DNA of 64,000 nucleotides from Rhodobacterales bacterium RIFCSPHIGHO2_02_FULL_62_130 (GCA_001828855.1 MHZT01000046.1:62001-126000); one strand, 5' to 3'. Positions 35,789 to 45,202 are shown, counted from the stretch's first letter. Translations and numbers: made by a program. Notes: generated by a model not told the origin, from the letters alone.

Positions 35789-37302
35789 CCCACAGACCCT
35801 TCCAGCGAGATCGCCACAAGGCTTTGCGCCTCCATGGCAAATTCCATCGGCAGGGCTTGCAGCACCTCTTTGCAGAAGCCGTTGACCACCAGCGCCACGG
35901 CCTCTTCCTCATCCATCCCGCGCGAGCGGCAGTAGAACAACTGATCGTCGTCCACCTTGGATGTCGTCGCCTCATGTTCGACGCGGGACGAGTTATTCTT
36001 CACCTCGATATAAGGCACGGTATGCGCCCCGCATTTGTCGCCGATCAGCAGGCTGTCGCACTGGGTGTAATTGCGGCTGTCGGTGGCCTTGGGGTGCATC
36101 GAGACCAACCCGCGATAGGTGTTCTGTGCGCGGCCCGCCGAGATGCCCTTGGACACGATCCGCGACTTGGTGCGCTTGCCCAAGTGAACCATCTTGGTGC
36201 CGGTATCGGCTTGCTGGGCGTTGTTGGCGATGGCGATGGAATAGAACTCGCCCTGTGAATCATCGCCGCGCAGGATGCAGGACGGATATTTCCACGTAAT
36301 AGCCGAGCCGGTTTCCACCTGCGTCCACATCACCTTGGCGCGGTCGCCACGGCAATCGGCGCGCTTGGTGACAAAGTTGTAGATGCCGCCGCGCCCCTCT
36401 TCATCGCCGGGATACCAGTTCTGCACGGTGGAGTATTTCACCTCGGCATCCTTCAGGATCACCAGTTCCACCACCGCCGCATGAAGCTGATGGGTGTCGC
36501 GTTTCGGCGCGGTGCAGCCCTCAAGGTAGCTGACGTAAGACCCCTCATCCGCGATAATCAGGGTGCGTTCAAACTGTCCGGTATTCTCGGCATTGATGCG
36601 GAAATAGGTCGAAAGCTCCATCGGGCAGCGCACGCCCGGCGGGATATAGACGAAAGACCCGTCCGAAAACACCGCCGAATTCAGCGTGGCAAAGAAGTTG
36701 TCCGACTGTGGCACCACCGATCCGATATATTTCTTCACCAACTCAGGATGCTCGCGCAGTGCCTCCGAGATCGAGCAGAAGATTACTCCGGCCTTTGCCA
36801 GTTCCGCCTTGAAGGTCGTCCCCAAAGATACCGAGTCAAACACCGCATCCACTGCAACCCGACGCTCTCCCTCGGGTGCCTCGACACCCGCCAGCAGCAT
36901 CTGCTCTTTCAGCGGAATGCCAAGTTTTGCATAGGTGGCCAGCAGCTTGGGGTCCACCTCGTCCAAGGACTTCGGCTTGACGGCCATGCTTTTGGGTTTG
37001 GCGTAGTAATATTGGTCCTGATAGTCGATTTCGGGATAGTGCAGCATCGCCCAACGCGGCTCTTCCATCTGCACCCAGCGCCGATAGGCCGCCAGACGCC
37101 ATTCCAGCATCCATTCGGGTTCGTTGTTCTTGCCCGAGATCAGCCGGACAATCTCTTCCGAAACCCCCTTGGGGGCGTAGTCCATCTCGATATCGGTGGA
37201 CCAGCCATATTTATAGCTGCCAGACATGGCATTGACGGTCTCGATCGTCTCGCGATCAACGCCGTCACGCACTTCAAGATCTGTATCCGACATCATCTTC
37301 AC
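35785..37302 (-). CDS. sufB: Fe-S cluster scaffold SufB
   Basis: 505 residues, full length. Conserved SufB stretches include [71 protein letters not shown] and the C-terminal [20 protein letters not shown]. SufB receives sulfur from the desulfurase system and assembles nascent clusters with SufC and SufD. The start lies 30 nt after the stop of the IscS-like desulfurase gene. Confidence 0.97.
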   Translation of the reverse strand: MKMMSDTDLEVRDGVDRETIETVNAMSGSYKYGWSTDIEMDYAPKGVSEEIVRLISGKNNEPEWMLEWRLAAYRRWVQMEEPRWAMLHYPEIDYQDQYYYAKPKSMAVKPKSLDEVDPKLLATYAKLGIPLKEQMLLAGVEAPEGERRVAVDAVFDSVSLGTTFKAELAKAGVIFCSISEALREHPELVKKYIGSVVPQSDNFFATLNSAVFSDGSFVYIPPGVRCPMELSTYFRINAENTGQFERTLIIADEGSYVSYLEGCTAPKRDTHQLHAAVVELVILKDAEVKYSTVQNWYPGDEEGRGGIYNFVTKRADCRGDRAKVMWTQVETGSAITWKYPSCILRGDDSQGEFYSIAIANNAQQADTGTKMVHLGKRTKSRIVSKGISAGRAQNTYRGLVSMHPKATDSRNYTQCDSLLIGDKCGAHTVPYIEVKNNSSRVEHEATTSKVDDDQLFYCRSRGMDEEEAVALVVNGFCKEVLQALPMEFAMEAQSLVAISLEGSVG

Positions 37303-37332
37303 CCTTGTTCGCAGGACGTTACCGCCCGAAGT

Positions 37333-38379
37333 TCACGCAACGCGCGACCGTATCCGTTTGTATTCGCGCCCCCAGCTTTCGGCAAAGCGCAGGACATTCT
37401 CTTCCGTCGTCTGCGGCCCGATCGAGATGCGGATGGCCTGACCTGCCGCCGCCTCGTCCACCCCCATCGCGCGCAGCACACGGCTTGCGCGCACCTTGCC
37501 ACTGGAACAGGCCGATCCCGCCGATATGGCAAAACCCGCAAGATCCATCGCCATCACCTGCGTCTCGCCCTTCCATCCGGGCGCGATCAGGTTCAGCGTG
37601 TTCGGCAAGCGCCGCACTGTATTCCCGACTGAAATAGTCTCAAATCCAAAGCCCGACAATGCCGAATCTAGAATATTTCTAATTTCCGCAACCCGCTCCC
37701 ACACCCCCTCGGCCAGATCGCGTGCGGCAGCCTCGGCGGCGGCGGCAAAGCCCGCAATCCCGATCAGGTTCTCGGTGCCGGCCCGCCGCCCCATCTCCTG
37801 ACCGCCGCCGCGCATCTGCGGGGCCACATCCAAACCCTGTCGCAGCACCAGCGCGCCAACGCCCTTCGGTCCGCCCAACTTATGCGCCGCAACCAATCCC
37901 ATCTGGCAGCCCAACCAGTTGAACGCCAAGGGCAACTTGCCAAAAGCCTGCGTCAGATCCGAAACCGCCAGACCTTCTGGCAAGTCCTGCACAATCCCCG
38001 TTTCGGAATTGGCCAGTTGCACGGCGCTGCGAGCAGGGTCTGCCACTGCAACCCGTCCCAAGACGTCCACAGGCAAAGACAGATCGCACCATGCGGCCAC
38101 AGCCTCATGCTCCACCGCCGCACAGTGCAGGCCCCGCCCTGCACAGGCCAGTGCCGCCGCTTCGGTCGCACCGGCGGTAAAGACGATATCTGCGCCTTCG
38201 GCCCCCAAGGCCGCCGCAAGCTTGGCCCGCGCTTTCTCGATCAGCGATTTGGCCGCGCGCCCCTCGGCATGAACCGAGGACGGATTGCCCACCACATCCA
38301 TTGCCGCAATCATCGCCGCCCGCGCTTCGGGCCGCAAAGGCGTGGTCGCGTTCCAGTCCAGATAGACCCGGCTGCTCAT
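37333..38379 (-). CDS. Cysteine desulfurase, IscS/NifS-like
   Basis: 348 residues from ATG 38379 (AAAGGGGATGGGGA upstream). Class I desulfurase: N terminus VYLDWNATTPL, PLP lysine K167 (AAHKLGGPKG), RAGTENLIGIAG and the long active-site loop SAGSACSSGK carrying the catalytic Cys, unlike the SufS at the end of the same cluster. It is shorter than IscS (about 400 residues) and closer in size to NifS-like proteins. Sits between iscR and sufB, so the cluster encodes two desulfurases of different classes. Confidence 0.92.
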   Translation of the reverse strand: MSSRVYLDWNATTPLRPEARAAMIAAMDVVGNPSSVHAEGRAAKSLIEKARAKLAAALGAEGADIVFTAGATEAAALACAGRGLHCAAVEHEAVAAWCDLSLPVDVLGRVAVADPARSAVQLANSETGIVQDLPEGLAVSDLTQAFGKLPLAFNWLGCQMGLVAAHKLGGPKGVGALVLRQGLDVAPQMRGGGQEMGRRAGTENLIGIAGFAAAAEAAARDLAEGVWERVAEIRNILDSALSGFGFETISVGNTVRRLPNTLNLIAPGWKGETQVMAMDLAGFAISAGSACSSGKVRASRVLRAMGVDEAAAGQAIRISIGPQTTEENVLRFAESWGREYKRIRSRVA

Positions 38380-38384
38380 TCCCC

Positions 38385-38460
38385 ATCCCCTTTGCAAAAA
38401 TATCCTCGGGGGGAGGCTGCCTTGCCTGCCAAGGCAGACGGGGGGCAGACAGCCCCCCGC
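38385..38460. repeat. GC-rich intergenic repeat between iscR and the desulfurase
   Basis: CCCCTTTGCAAAAATATCCTCGGGGGGAGGC resembles a degenerate arm of the GCCGGAGG repeat family, followed by CTGCCTTG-CCTGC-CAAGGCAG, an 8-bp hairpin (38418-38438), and GGGGGGCAGACAGCCCCCC. There is no coding sequence in this 109-nt gap. Confidence 0.55.
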
Positions 38461-38488
38461 GCGACCTCAGCCAGAAGCACGGCCAGCC

Positions 38489-38950
38489 TCATACCTCGTC
38501 CACCACGCGGAACAGCGCCGGCACCGCAGGGCAAGGCCGCATCTCGTTGCCGATTACATCCGACAGGCGCGTCTGGTGCAGGAACACATAGACCTGTGCC
38601 GACAAGCCCTCCCACAGCCGGTTGGTCAGACTTTGCGCCCGCGTCCCCGAAACGCCGCCCGATGCCCCCGCGCCGGTATGCAGCGCGTCCACGGTTTCCT
38701 CGACCGCCTCCATCACCTCGGAAATACGTATCTCGACCGGAGCCTTGGCCAGCCGATACCCACCCCCCGGCCCGCGCACCGCCTCGACCAGACCCGCACG
38801 GCGCAGCTTGACGAACAACTGCTCCAGATAGGGCAGCGACAAATCCTGCCGCTTGGCAATCGCCGCCAGCGACATCAGATCATCGCCCTGCGCCAGCGCC
38901 AGATCGGCCAGCGCCACCATCGCATAGCGCCCCTTGGTTGACAGTTTCAT
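38489..38950 (-). CDS. iscR: Rrf2-family regulator, IscR-type without the three-cysteine motif
   Basis: 153 residues from ATG 38950 (GAGGAT upstream). Winged helix MKLSTKGRYAMVALADLAL, RQDLSLPYLEQLFVKLRRAGLVEAVRGPGGGYRLA is the Rrf2 DNA-binding part. The segment that normally carries Cys-X5-Cys-X5-Cys reads LHTGAGASGGVSGTRAQSLT with none; the only cysteine is near the C terminus (EMRPCPAVP). Rhodobacter sphaeroides IscR is known to be of this single-cysteine kind. First gene of the Fe-S cluster, so it should repress the operon when iron and clusters are sufficient. Confidence 0.9.
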   Translation of the reverse strand: MKLSTKGRYAMVALADLALAQGDDLMSLAAIAKRQDLSLPYLEQLFVKLRRAGLVEAVRGPGGGYRLAKAPVEIRISEVMEAVEETVDALHTGAGASGGVSGTRAQSLTNRLWEGLSAQVYVFLHQTRLSDVIGNEMRPCPAVPALFRVVDEV

Positions 38951-39040
38951 ACCATATCCTCGCCATTGCCATTGACGCAAAGCGCCCCGCCCATTACCTG
39001 AAACCGGCAATGCCATCAGGAGTCTTGCACTCTTGGAATG

Positions 39041-39069
39041 GTTCTAAGTTATCCGAGCGATTTCGTCAA
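39041..39069 (-). promoter_or_regulatory. Probable iscR promoter
   Basis: On the minus strand TTGACG (39069-39064), a 17-bp spacer and TAGAAC (39046-39041); the start would be near 39034, giving a leader of about 84 nt before iscR ATG 38950. Confidence 0.55.
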
Positions 39070-39079
39070 CAAATCGCTC
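39055..39079. promoter_or_regulatory. Inverted repeat overlapping the iscR -35 element
   Basis: GAGCGATTT (39055-39063) and AAATCGCTC (39071-39079) are perfect 9-bp arms around CGTCAAC, which contains the -35 hexamer. The position is ideal for repression of the suf cluster, or for control of the divergent hydrolase gene starting at 39104. The binding protein is unknown. Confidence 0.6.
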
Positions 39080-39103
39080 GCGGACAGGATTGGCGACATA
39101 TAA

Positions 39104-39763
39104 ATGCCCGAAGTGATTTTCGCTGGCCCCGAAGGCCGTCTCGAAGGCCGCTACCACCCGCAAAAAGAACGTGACGCACCGATTGCCATCGTGCTGCATC
39201 CGCATCCCGCCTATGGCGGCACGATGAACAACAAGGTCGTGTATAACCTGCACTACGCCTTCTACAACCTTGGCTTCACGGTGATGCGGTTCAACTTCCG
39301 CGGCGTCGGTCGGTCGCAGGGCGAATATGACATGGGCATCGGCGAGCTGTCGGATGCGGCAAGCGCGCTCGATTACCTGCAATCGATGAACCAGAACGCC
39401 AAGCATTGCTGGGTGGCGGGCTTTTCCTTTGGCGCGTGGATCGGCATGCAACTGCTGATGCGCCGTCCTGAAATCACCGGTTTTGTCTCGGTCGCCCCGC
39501 CTGCGAACCTTTATGATTTCAGCTTCCTTGCACCCTGCCCCGCCTCGGGTCTGATCATCAACGGCACCGCCGACAAGGTGGCCCCGCCGAAAGACACCAC
39601 GTCTTTGGTGAACAAACTGCACGAACAAAAGGGTATCACCATCACCCATACCCAGATCGAGGGGGCCGACCACTTCTTCAAAGACGAAGAGGCCCATATG
39701 AAGCCGATGATAGACACAGTTTCCACCTATGTGAAACGCCGTCTGACCGAAGTGTCGCGCTAA
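39104..39763 (+). CDS. Alpha/beta hydrolase
   Basis: 219 residues, a compact cytoplasmic hydrolase of the dienelactone hydrolase/CocE-like group. Strand-loop IAIVLHPHPAYGGTMNNKV (oxyanion region), MRFNFRGVGRSQGEYD, nucleophile elbow VAGFSFGAWIG (Ser about 104), acid in INGTADKVAPP and catalytic His in EGADHFF. Substrate unknown. It begins the short plus-strand run hydrolase - small protein - HD hydrolase, 3-nt spacing to the next gene. Confidence 0.87.
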   Translation: MPEVIFAGPEGRLEGRYHPQKERDAPIAIVLHPHPAYGGTMNNKVVYNLHYAFYNLGFTVMRFNFRGVGRSQGEYDMGIGELSDAASALDYLQSMNQNAKHCWVAGFSFGAWIGMQLLMRRPEITGFVSVAPPANLYDFSFLAPCPASGLIINGTADKVAPPKDTTSLVNKLHEQKGITITHTQIEGADHFFKDEEAHMKPMIDTVSTYVKRRLTEVSR

Positions 39764-39766
39764 ACC

Positions 39767-40027
39767 ATGGCCTTGCTGGAAGAACTGACGGAACGACTGG
39801 CCATTGATACGGTTGCCGCCATGGATGAACTTGGCGACGACCGCTTTCATGACAAAGTGTCCAAGGTGCTGCTGGATATGTCGCCCACCACGCAAGAGGC
39901 CTTCATGACCGCGATCCGCGTGCTGCTGGCCGAACGCAAGGCGCGCAAATTCCTTGAGGCCAATCTGAAAGCCAAGCGCGAGGGCGGCACCGCCCCGCAA
40001 GCCCCCCGCGATGCGGTCGGCAATTGA
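39767..40027 (+). CDS. Small helical protein of unknown function
   Basis: 86 residues, highly charged and predicted all-helical (LEELTERLAIDTVAAMDEL, TTQEAFMTAIRVLLAERKARKFLEANLKAK), without membrane segment or cysteine. It is 3 nt after the hydrolase and overlaps the next gene by 4 nt, which supports it being a real co-translated gene. I do not recognise a family. Confidence 0.75.
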   Translation: MALLEELTERLAIDTVAAMDELGDDRFHDKVSKVLLDMSPTTQEAFMTAIRVLLAERKARKFLEANLKAKREGGTAPQAPRDAVGN

Positions 40028-40623
40028 CAGCGCAGCCTGCATCCGACCGGCTTGCGGCGCAATTCGCCTTTCTGAACGAGGCTGACCGCCTCAAATCCGT
40101 GCTGCGCGCCACCACACTGGTGGATGGGTCACGGCCCGAGAATTCCGGCGAACATTCATGGCATCTGGCGCTTTACGCGCTGGTGCTGGCCGATCAGGCC
40201 GCGCCCGAGGTGGATATAAGCCGCGTCATCAAGATGCTCCTGATCCATGACCTGGTGGAAATCGACGTGGGCGATGTGCCGATCCATTCGGCCGACGGCA
40301 CGGCCCATGCCTCGGATCAGACCATCGCCGCCGAACAGCGCGCCGCCGACCGCATCTTCGGCCTGTTGCCGCCCGATCTGGGCCAAGCCTTGCGCGCGCT
40401 CTGGGATGAATTCGAGTCCGCAGAAACCCCTGACGCCATCTTTGCCAAAAGCCTTGACCGCGTGCAGCCCGTCATGGCCAACCTGAAATCGGGCGGCGGC
40501 ACTTGGATCACCTATAACGTCACCGCAGAACAGCTTGAAACCCGCGTTGGCGCGAAAATTGCCCGCGGCGCACCCGCCCTGTGGGCTTGGGTCCGCGCCC
40601 AGACCTGCGCTTTCTTCCCCTGA
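40024..40623 (+). CDS. HD-domain hydrolase (YfbR/HDDC2-like)
   Basis: 199 residues. The start must be TTG 40024, overlapping the previous stop (TTGA), with the reading MTAQPASDRLAAQ. The metal-binding HD motif is intact: RPENSGEHSWHLA and KMLLIHDLVEIDVGDVPI, followed by ADRIFGLLPP and FAKSLDRVQPVM. These enzymes are mostly 5'-nucleotidases acting on deoxynucleoside monophosphates. The substrate here is untested. Confidence 0.87.
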   Translation: MTAQPASDRLAAQFAFLNEADRLKSVLRATTLVDGSRPENSGEHSWHLALYALVLADQAAPEVDISRVIKMLLIHDLVEIDVGDVPIHSADGTAHASDQTIAAEQRAADRIFGLLPPDLGQALRALWDEFESAETPDAIFAKSLDRVQPVMANLKSGGGTWITYNVTAEQLETRVGAKIARGAPALWAWVRAQTCAFFP

Positions 40624-40635
40624 CCCGCGACATTT

Positions 40636-40645
40636 CGGTATACCG
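40636..40645. promoter_or_regulatory. CGGTATACCG palindrome upstream of icd
   Basis: A 10-bp perfect palindrome in TTTCGGTATACCGTCGCATACC, 77 nt before the icd start and 13 nt after the HD gene. Such GGTATACC cores are common operators for GntR-type regulators. No specific regulator is implied by the neighbourhood. Confidence 0.3.
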
Positions 40646-40721
40646 TCGCATACCATCTTTCCCGACCCAGTTTTTTCCGCTATGAACGCGGCAACCGAAT
40701 CCAACACCGAAAGGGCAGACC

Positions 40722-41936
40722 ATGACCAAGATCAAGGTGGCTAACCCAGTCGTCGAACTCGACGGCGACGAGATGACCCGCATCATCTGGGATTTCATCA
40801 AACAAAAGCTGATCCTGCCCTATCTCGACATCGATCTGAAATACTACGATCTGGGCATCGAAGAGCGTGATCGCACCAATGACCAGATCACCATCGACTC
40901 TGCCGAGGCGATCAAGAAATATGGCGTGGGCGTCAAATGCGCCACCATCACGCCGGACGAGGCACGGGTCGAAGAATTCGGCCTGAAACAGATGTGGAAA
41001 TCGCCCAACGGCACCATCCGCAACATCCTTGGCGGCGTGATCTTCCGCGAGCCGATCATCTGCCAGAACGTCCCCCGCCTTGTGCCGGGCTGGACCAAGC
41101 CCATCGTGATCGGCCGCCACGCCTTTGGCGACCAGTATCGCGCGACCGATTTCCACTTCCCCGGCGCGGGCAAGCTGACGATGAAATTCGTGGGCGAAGA
41201 CGGCAGCGTGATCGAAAAAGACGTCTACTCGGCCCCCTCTGCCGGCGTCTACATGGGCATGTATAACCTTGATGACTCTATCATCGACTTTGCGCGTTCA
41301 TCGATGAACTACGGGTTGCTCAAGGGCTGGCCGGTCTATCTGTCGACCAAGAACACCATCCTCAAGGCCTATGACGGCCGCTTCAAGGATCTCTTCGCCA
41401 AGGTCTATGCCGAGGAATTCGAAGACAAATTCAAGGCAGCCGGCATCCATTACGAACACCGCCTGATCGACGACATGGTCGCATCGGCGATGAAATGGTC
41501 GGGCGGCTATGTCTGGGCCTGCAAGAACTACGATGGCGACGTGCAGTCGGACACCGTGGCGCAGGGCTTCGGCTCGCTTGGCCTGATGACCTCGGTGCTG
41601 ATGACGCCTGATGGCAAGATCGTCGAGGCCGAGGCCGCCCACGGCACCGTGACGCGCCACTTCCGCGAACACCAGAAGGGCAAAGCCACCTCGACCAACT
41701 CGGTCGCTTCGATCTTCGCCTGGACGGGTGGTCTCAAGCACCGCGCCAAGCTGGACAATAACGAGCAACTGATGCGCTTTGCCACCACGCTGGAAAAAGT
41801 CACCGTGGATGCGGTTGAAGATGGCTGGATGACCAAAGACCTTGCCCTGCTGGTCGGCCCCGATCAGAAATGGCTGACCACCATCGGCTATCTGGAAAAG
41901 GTCGACGAATACCTGAACAAAGCTCTGCAAGGCTGA
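40722..41936 (+). CDS. icd: NADP-dependent isocitrate dehydrogenase
   Basis: 404 residues. This is the eukaryote-like subfamily II enzyme usual in alphaproteobacteria: [48 protein letters not shown] (substrate loop with Ser), [11 protein letters not shown] and [18 protein letters not shown] (NADP). Oxidatively decarboxylates isocitrate to 2-oxoglutarate in the TCA cycle. Monocistronic; AAAGGGCAG before ATG 40722 is a fair ribosome binding site. Confidence 0.98.
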   Translation: MTKIKVANPVVELDGDEMTRIIWDFIKQKLILPYLDIDLKYYDLGIEERDRTNDQITIDSAEAIKKYGVGVKCATITPDEARVEEFGLKQMWKSPNGTIRNILGGVIFREPIICQNVPRLVPGWTKPIVIGRHAFGDQYRATDFHFPGAGKLTMKFVGEDGSVIEKDVYSAPSAGVYMGMYNLDDSIIDFARSSMNYGLLKGWPVYLSTKNTILKAYDGRFKDLFAKVYAEEFEDKFKAAGIHYEHRLIDDMVASAMKWSGGYVWACKNYDGDVQSDTVAQGFGSLGLMTSVLMTPDGKIVEAEAAHGTVTRHFREHQKGKATSTNSVASIFAWTGGLKHRAKLDNNEQLMRFATTLEKVTVDAVEDGWMTKDLALLVGPDQKWLTTIGYLEKVDEYLNKALQG

Positions 41937-41973
41937 TCCGCCTTTCATCTGTTCTCAAATATCCTGCGGGGGT

Positions 41974-41994
41974 CCGGGGGCGCAAAGCCCCCGG
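41974..41994 (+). terminator. Probable icd terminator hairpin
   Basis: CCGGGGGC (41974-41981)-GCAAA-GCCCCCGG (41987-41994), then CCTTTGTCATTTTTC. The T stretch is delayed, so it may be a weak terminator. Upstream AAATATCCTGCGGGGG resembles a degenerate GCCGGAGG-family arm. Confidence 0.65.
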
Positions 41995-42082
41995 CCTTTG
42001 TCATTTTTCAAACCCTCTGGCCTTTATGCTGCATTTGCGATATGGCCGCGCCAACCCGAATGAAAAGAAAGAGATCTCCCCG

Positions 42083-43900
42083 ATGGAGCTTCGCAACATC
42101 GCCATCATCGCGCACGTCGACCATGGCAAGACCACTCTCGTCGACGAGCTGCTGAAACAGTCCGGTTCCTTCCGCGACAATCAGGCCGTCGCTGAACGCG
42201 CCATGGACAGCAACGACATCGAACGCGAGCGTGGGATCACCATTCTTGCCAAATGTACCTCGCTGGAATGGGCTGGTGTGCGTATCAACATCGTCGACAC
42301 CCCCGGCCACGCCGATTTCGGTGGCGAAGTCGAGCGTATCCTGTCGATGGTCGATGGCGTTGTCCTGCTGGTCGATGCCGCCGAAGGCCCGATGCCGCAA
42401 ACCAAATTCGTGACCTCCAAGGCGCTGGCACTGGGGCTGCGCCCGATCGTGGTGCTGAACAAGGTTGACAAGCACGACGCCGAACCCGCGCGTGCGCTGA
42501 ACGAAGTGTTTGATCTTTTCGCCAACCTTGGTGCCGACGACGATCAGCTTGATTTCCCGGTGCTTTATGCCTCGGGCCGTTCGGGCTGGGCCGATGTCGA
42601 ACTTGACGGTCCGCGCAAGGATCTGACCGCGCTTTATGATCTGATCGTCAAGCATGTGCCGGAACCCAAACAGATTGCCCGCCGCGCCGAACCCTTCCAG
42701 ATGCTGGCAACCACGCTGTCCGCAGACCCTTTCATCGGCCGCATCCTGACCGGTCGTGTCGAGGCTGGCACGCTGAAAGCGGGTGAAACCCTCAAGGCGC
42801 TCTCGCGCGATGGCACGAGAATCGAACAGTTCCGCGTCTCCAAGGTTCTGGCCTACCGTGGTCTGGTGCAAACGCCGATCGACGCCGCCGAAGCCGGTGA
42901 CATCGTGACCCTTGCCGGCATGACCAAGGCCACCGTGGCCGATACGCTTTGCGCGCTGGAGATCGAAACCGCAATTCCGGCCCAGCCGATCGACCCGCCG
43001 ACGATTTCCGTGACCTTCGGCATCAACGACTCGCCGCTGGCGGGCAAGGAAGGCTCCAAGGTTCAGTCGCGCGTGATCCGCGAACGCCTGATGAAAGAAG
43101 CCGAGATCAACGTGGCGATCAAGGTCACCGACACCCCCGGCGGCGACGCCTTCGAGGTTGCGGGCCGTGGCGAACTCCAGATGGGCGTGTTGATCGAAAA
43201 CATGCGCCGTGAAGGCTTCGAGCTGTCGATCAGCCGCCCGCGCGTGCTGTTCCAAGAAATTGACGGCGTGCGCTGCGAACCGGTTGAAGAAGTCACCATC
43301 GACGTGGATGACGAATACACCGGCCCCGTGATCGAAAAGCTGACCGGCCCGCGCAAGGGTGATCTGGTCGAGATGAAACCGGCAGGCGCGGGCAAAACCC
43401 GCATCATCGCGCATGTGCCGTCGCGCGGTTTGATCGGCTATCACGGCCAGTTCATGACCGACACCCGTGGCACTGGCGTTCTGAACCGTGTGTTCCACGG
43501 CTGGACCCCGCACAAGGGCGCCATCGAAGGCCGCCGTCAAGGCGTGCTGATCTCGATGGAGACCGGCATTTCGGTTGCCTATGCGATGTGGAAACTGGAA
43601 GACCGCGGCCACTTCTTCATCGGCGTGCAGGAACCTGTCTATACCGGCATGATCATCGGCGAACATTCGCGCGACAACGATCTGGAAGTGAACCCGCTGA
43701 AGGGCAAGCAACTGACCAACGTGCGTGCCTCGGGCACCGACGAAGCCGTGCGCCTGACCACGCCGGTCAAGCTGTCGCTGGAACAGTGCATCGCCTATAT
43801 CGACGATGACGAGCTGGTGGAAGTCACGCCGAAGTCGGTGCGGATGCGGAAGCGCTATCTGGACCCGAACGAACGCAAGCGTCACTCGCGCAGCGCGTAA
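42083..43900 (+). CDS. typA: Translational GTPase TypA (BipA)
   Basis: 605 residues from ATG 42083; the upstream in-frame region is not conserved sequence. G1 [10 protein letters not shown], switch with RERGITI, G3 [16 protein letters not shown]4 NKVDK, and the TypA-specific C-terminal half ([56 protein letters not shown]). TypA is a ribosome-associated GTPase involved in 50S assembly and stress adaptation. Monocistronic with a strong terminator. Confidence 0.97.
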   Translation: MELRNIAIIAHVDHGKTTLVDELLKQSGSFRDNQAVAERAMDSNDIERERGITILAKCTSLEWAGVRINIVDTPGHADFGGEVERILSMVDGVVLLVDAAEGPMPQTKFVTSKALALGLRPIVVLNKVDKHDAEPARALNEVFDLFANLGADDDQLDFPVLYASGRSGWADVELDGPRKDLTALYDLIVKHVPEPKQIARRAEPFQMLATTLSADPFIGRILTGRVEAGTLKAGETLKALSRDGTRIEQFRVSKVLAYRGLVQTPIDAAEAGDIVTLAGMTKATVADTLCALEIETAIPAQPIDPPTISVTFGINDSPLAGKEGSKVQSRVIRERLMKEAEINVAIKVTDTPGGDAFEVAGRGELQMGVLIENMRREGFELSISRPRVLFQEIDGVRCEPVEEVTIDVDDEYTGPVIEKLTGPRKGDLVEMKPAGAGKTRIIAHVPSRGLIGYHGQFMTDTRGTGVLNRVFHGWTPHKGAIEGRRQGVLISMETGISVAYAMWKLEDRGHFFIGVQEPVYTGMIIGEHSRDNDLEVNPLKGKQLTNVRASGTDEAVRLTTPVKLSLEQCIAYIDDDELVEVTPKSVRMRKRYLDPNERKRHSRSA

Positions 43901-43905
43901 CAGAG

Positions 43906-43930
43906 AAACCCGCCGGAAGGCGGGTTTTTT
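43906..43930 (+). terminator. Rho-independent terminator of typA
   Basis: AAACCCGCC (43906-43914), loop GGAA, GGCGGGTTT (43919-43927), then TTTC; 5 nt after the typA stop. Confidence 0.92.
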
Positions 43931-43957
43931 CTTGCCCAAATGATCAATCAACCAACC

Positions 43958-44015
43958 CGTAGGTCGGGGTTCACCCCGACTTTGGTGGTAGAGTCGGGGT
44001 GAACCCCGACCTACG
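43958..44015. repeat. Inverted pair of GTCGGGGTGAACCCCGAC repeats
   Basis: Two copies of the repeat also found at 2271: one as CGTAGGTCGGGG..CCCCGAC at 43958-43980 and one in reverse orientation at 43993-44015, separated by TTTGGTGGTAGA. The pair forms a large foldback at the convergent typA / glutamine amidotransferase junction. The TAG stop codon of the amidotransferase gene (44013-44011) is formed by the CTA of the second copy. Confidence 0.85.
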
Positions 44016-44805
44016 CTGCTATTGTCAAGCGGCAGGGATGGAAATCCTCGACCGTCACGCTTTCGCCATCGAATGTACAGAATGTGCTGGCGGCCACTTC
44101 TTGCCAGCCGCCTTCCTCCGCCTCAAGCGGTTCTGACACTACCGCTCGGCCCTGTCGGGTATCGGACCAGCGGTGATACAGCGACGGGGCGGCATCGTCG
44201 GTGGCGTAGCGCACGGCGTAAAGCCGCGTCCCATCGGACAGGGCGGCGGTCAGGCGCAGATGCGGGGCGGCCCCTTTGGCGCGGGCCAGCGAGATGAACC
44301 GCGCCGCCGCCCGTTCCAGCGCGCCCTTGGGATCGCTATCCAACCCCTCTGCCACCGCCACAAGAAACAGCGCCTCGGAATCCGTCGCGCCGCGGCGTGC
44401 AGGGTAAAGGCTGTCGGGGATCATCATATCGGCGTCGCGGCGAAAACTGTCATAGCCGCCGATCTGGCCGTTATGCATGAAGGACCAGTTCACATGCGCG
44501 AAGGGGTGGCAATTGTTGCGGCTGGTGGCGGTGCCGGTGCTGGCGCGCACATGCGCCAGAAACAACCCCGATTTCACATGCCGCGTCAGGCTGCGCAGGT
44601 TCGGATCGGACCACGCCGGCATCACATCGCGGTAAAGGCCAGGTTCAGTCCGATCCCCATACCACGCCACGCCAAACCCGTCGGCGTTGATCGCGGAATG
44701 GCACTGTGTCGCGCAGTGGCTTTGGTGTATCAGCGAGTGTCCGGGGCGGCTGATGATTTCCTCAAGGAAAATCGGCGCGCCGATATAGGCTGCCCAGCGG
44801 CACAT
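44011..44805 (-). CDS. Class II glutamine amidotransferase (YafJ/EgtC-like)
   Basis: 264 residues from ATG 44805, so the nucleophilic Cys becomes residue 2 after Met (MCRWAAYIGAPIF); an ATG one codon earlier (44808) would displace it and is less likely. Ntn-hydrolase motifs NADGFGVAWY, FLAHVRASTGT, NCHPFAHVNWSFMHNGQIGGYD. It hydrolyses glutamine or gamma-glutamyl amides; in EgtC the substrate is a gamma-glutamyl ergothioneine intermediate, but no egt genes are here. The stop codon comes from a dispersed repeat, so the C terminus may have changed recently. Confidence 0.88.
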   Translation of the reverse strand: MCRWAAYIGAPIFLEEIISRPGHSLIHQSHCATQCHSAINADGFGVAWYGDRTEPGLYRDVMPAWSDPNLRSLTRHVKSGLFLAHVRASTGTATSRNNCHPFAHVNWSFMHNGQIGGYDSFRRDADMMIPDSLYPARRGATDSEALFLVAVAEGLDSDPKGALERAAARFISLARAKGAAPHLRLTAALSDGTRLYAVRYATDDAAPSLYHRWSDTRQGRAVVSEPLEAEEGGWQEVAASTFCTFDGESVTVEDFHPCRLTIAA

Positions 44806-44910
44806 CAAAGCGCCCTTTCGTCGAATTGGTCCATTGCCTGTGCCTTTTGGCGTTATTTCAGCAAGGATAGCATGGATTTGGCGGATTGCAGCCCGCCAAA
44901 TCCGGAAAAT

Positions 44911-45201
44911 TCAGCCAATTTCCTCGACCACCACCAGATCGCGGACGCTTGCCCCTTTGGCATGGGCAAGCGCTGCCTGATAGTCGGGGCTGTTGTAGCA
45001 GGCCACGGCGGCCTCAAGGCTGGGAAAGCGCGCGACCACATTGCGGGCGCGGTCGCGGCCTTCCAACTGCACATAGCGGCCACCACGGGCAAGGAACACC
45101 CCGCCATGCGCGGCAATCGCAGGGCCGGCACCGGCAGCGTATTTGCCATAGGCCTCGGCGTCGGTCACTTCGACATGGGCGATCCAGAGGGCTGTGGGCA
45201 T
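44911..45201 (-). CDS. DUF1330 family protein
   Basis: 96 residues from ATG 45201. Pattern ALWIAHVEVTDAEAYGKYAAGAGPAIAAHGGVFLARGGRYVQLEGRD, RNVVARFPSLEAAVACYNSPDYQAALAHAKGA fits DUF1330, a ferredoxin-like dimeric alpha/beta barrel related to monooxygenase-like proteins. The ATG lies 1 nt after the alaS stop, and GGAGG at the end of alaS acts as its ribosome binding site, so expression is coupled. Function unknown. The 105-nt gap before the amidotransferase contains nothing recognisable. Confidence 0.88.
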   Translation of the reverse strand: MPTALWIAHVEVTDAEAYGKYAAGAGPAIAAHGGVFLARGGRYVQLEGRDRARNVVARFPSLEAAVACYNSPDYQAALAHAKGASVRDLVVVEEIG

Positions 45202-45202
45202 A

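Noticed and set aside
42008-43951. 647-codon minus-strand frame over typA
   Set aside because: Antisense shadow of typA.
43958-44015. Possible CRISPR-like repeat pair
   Set aside because: Only two inverted copies, 12 nt apart, with no spacer array and no cas genes.
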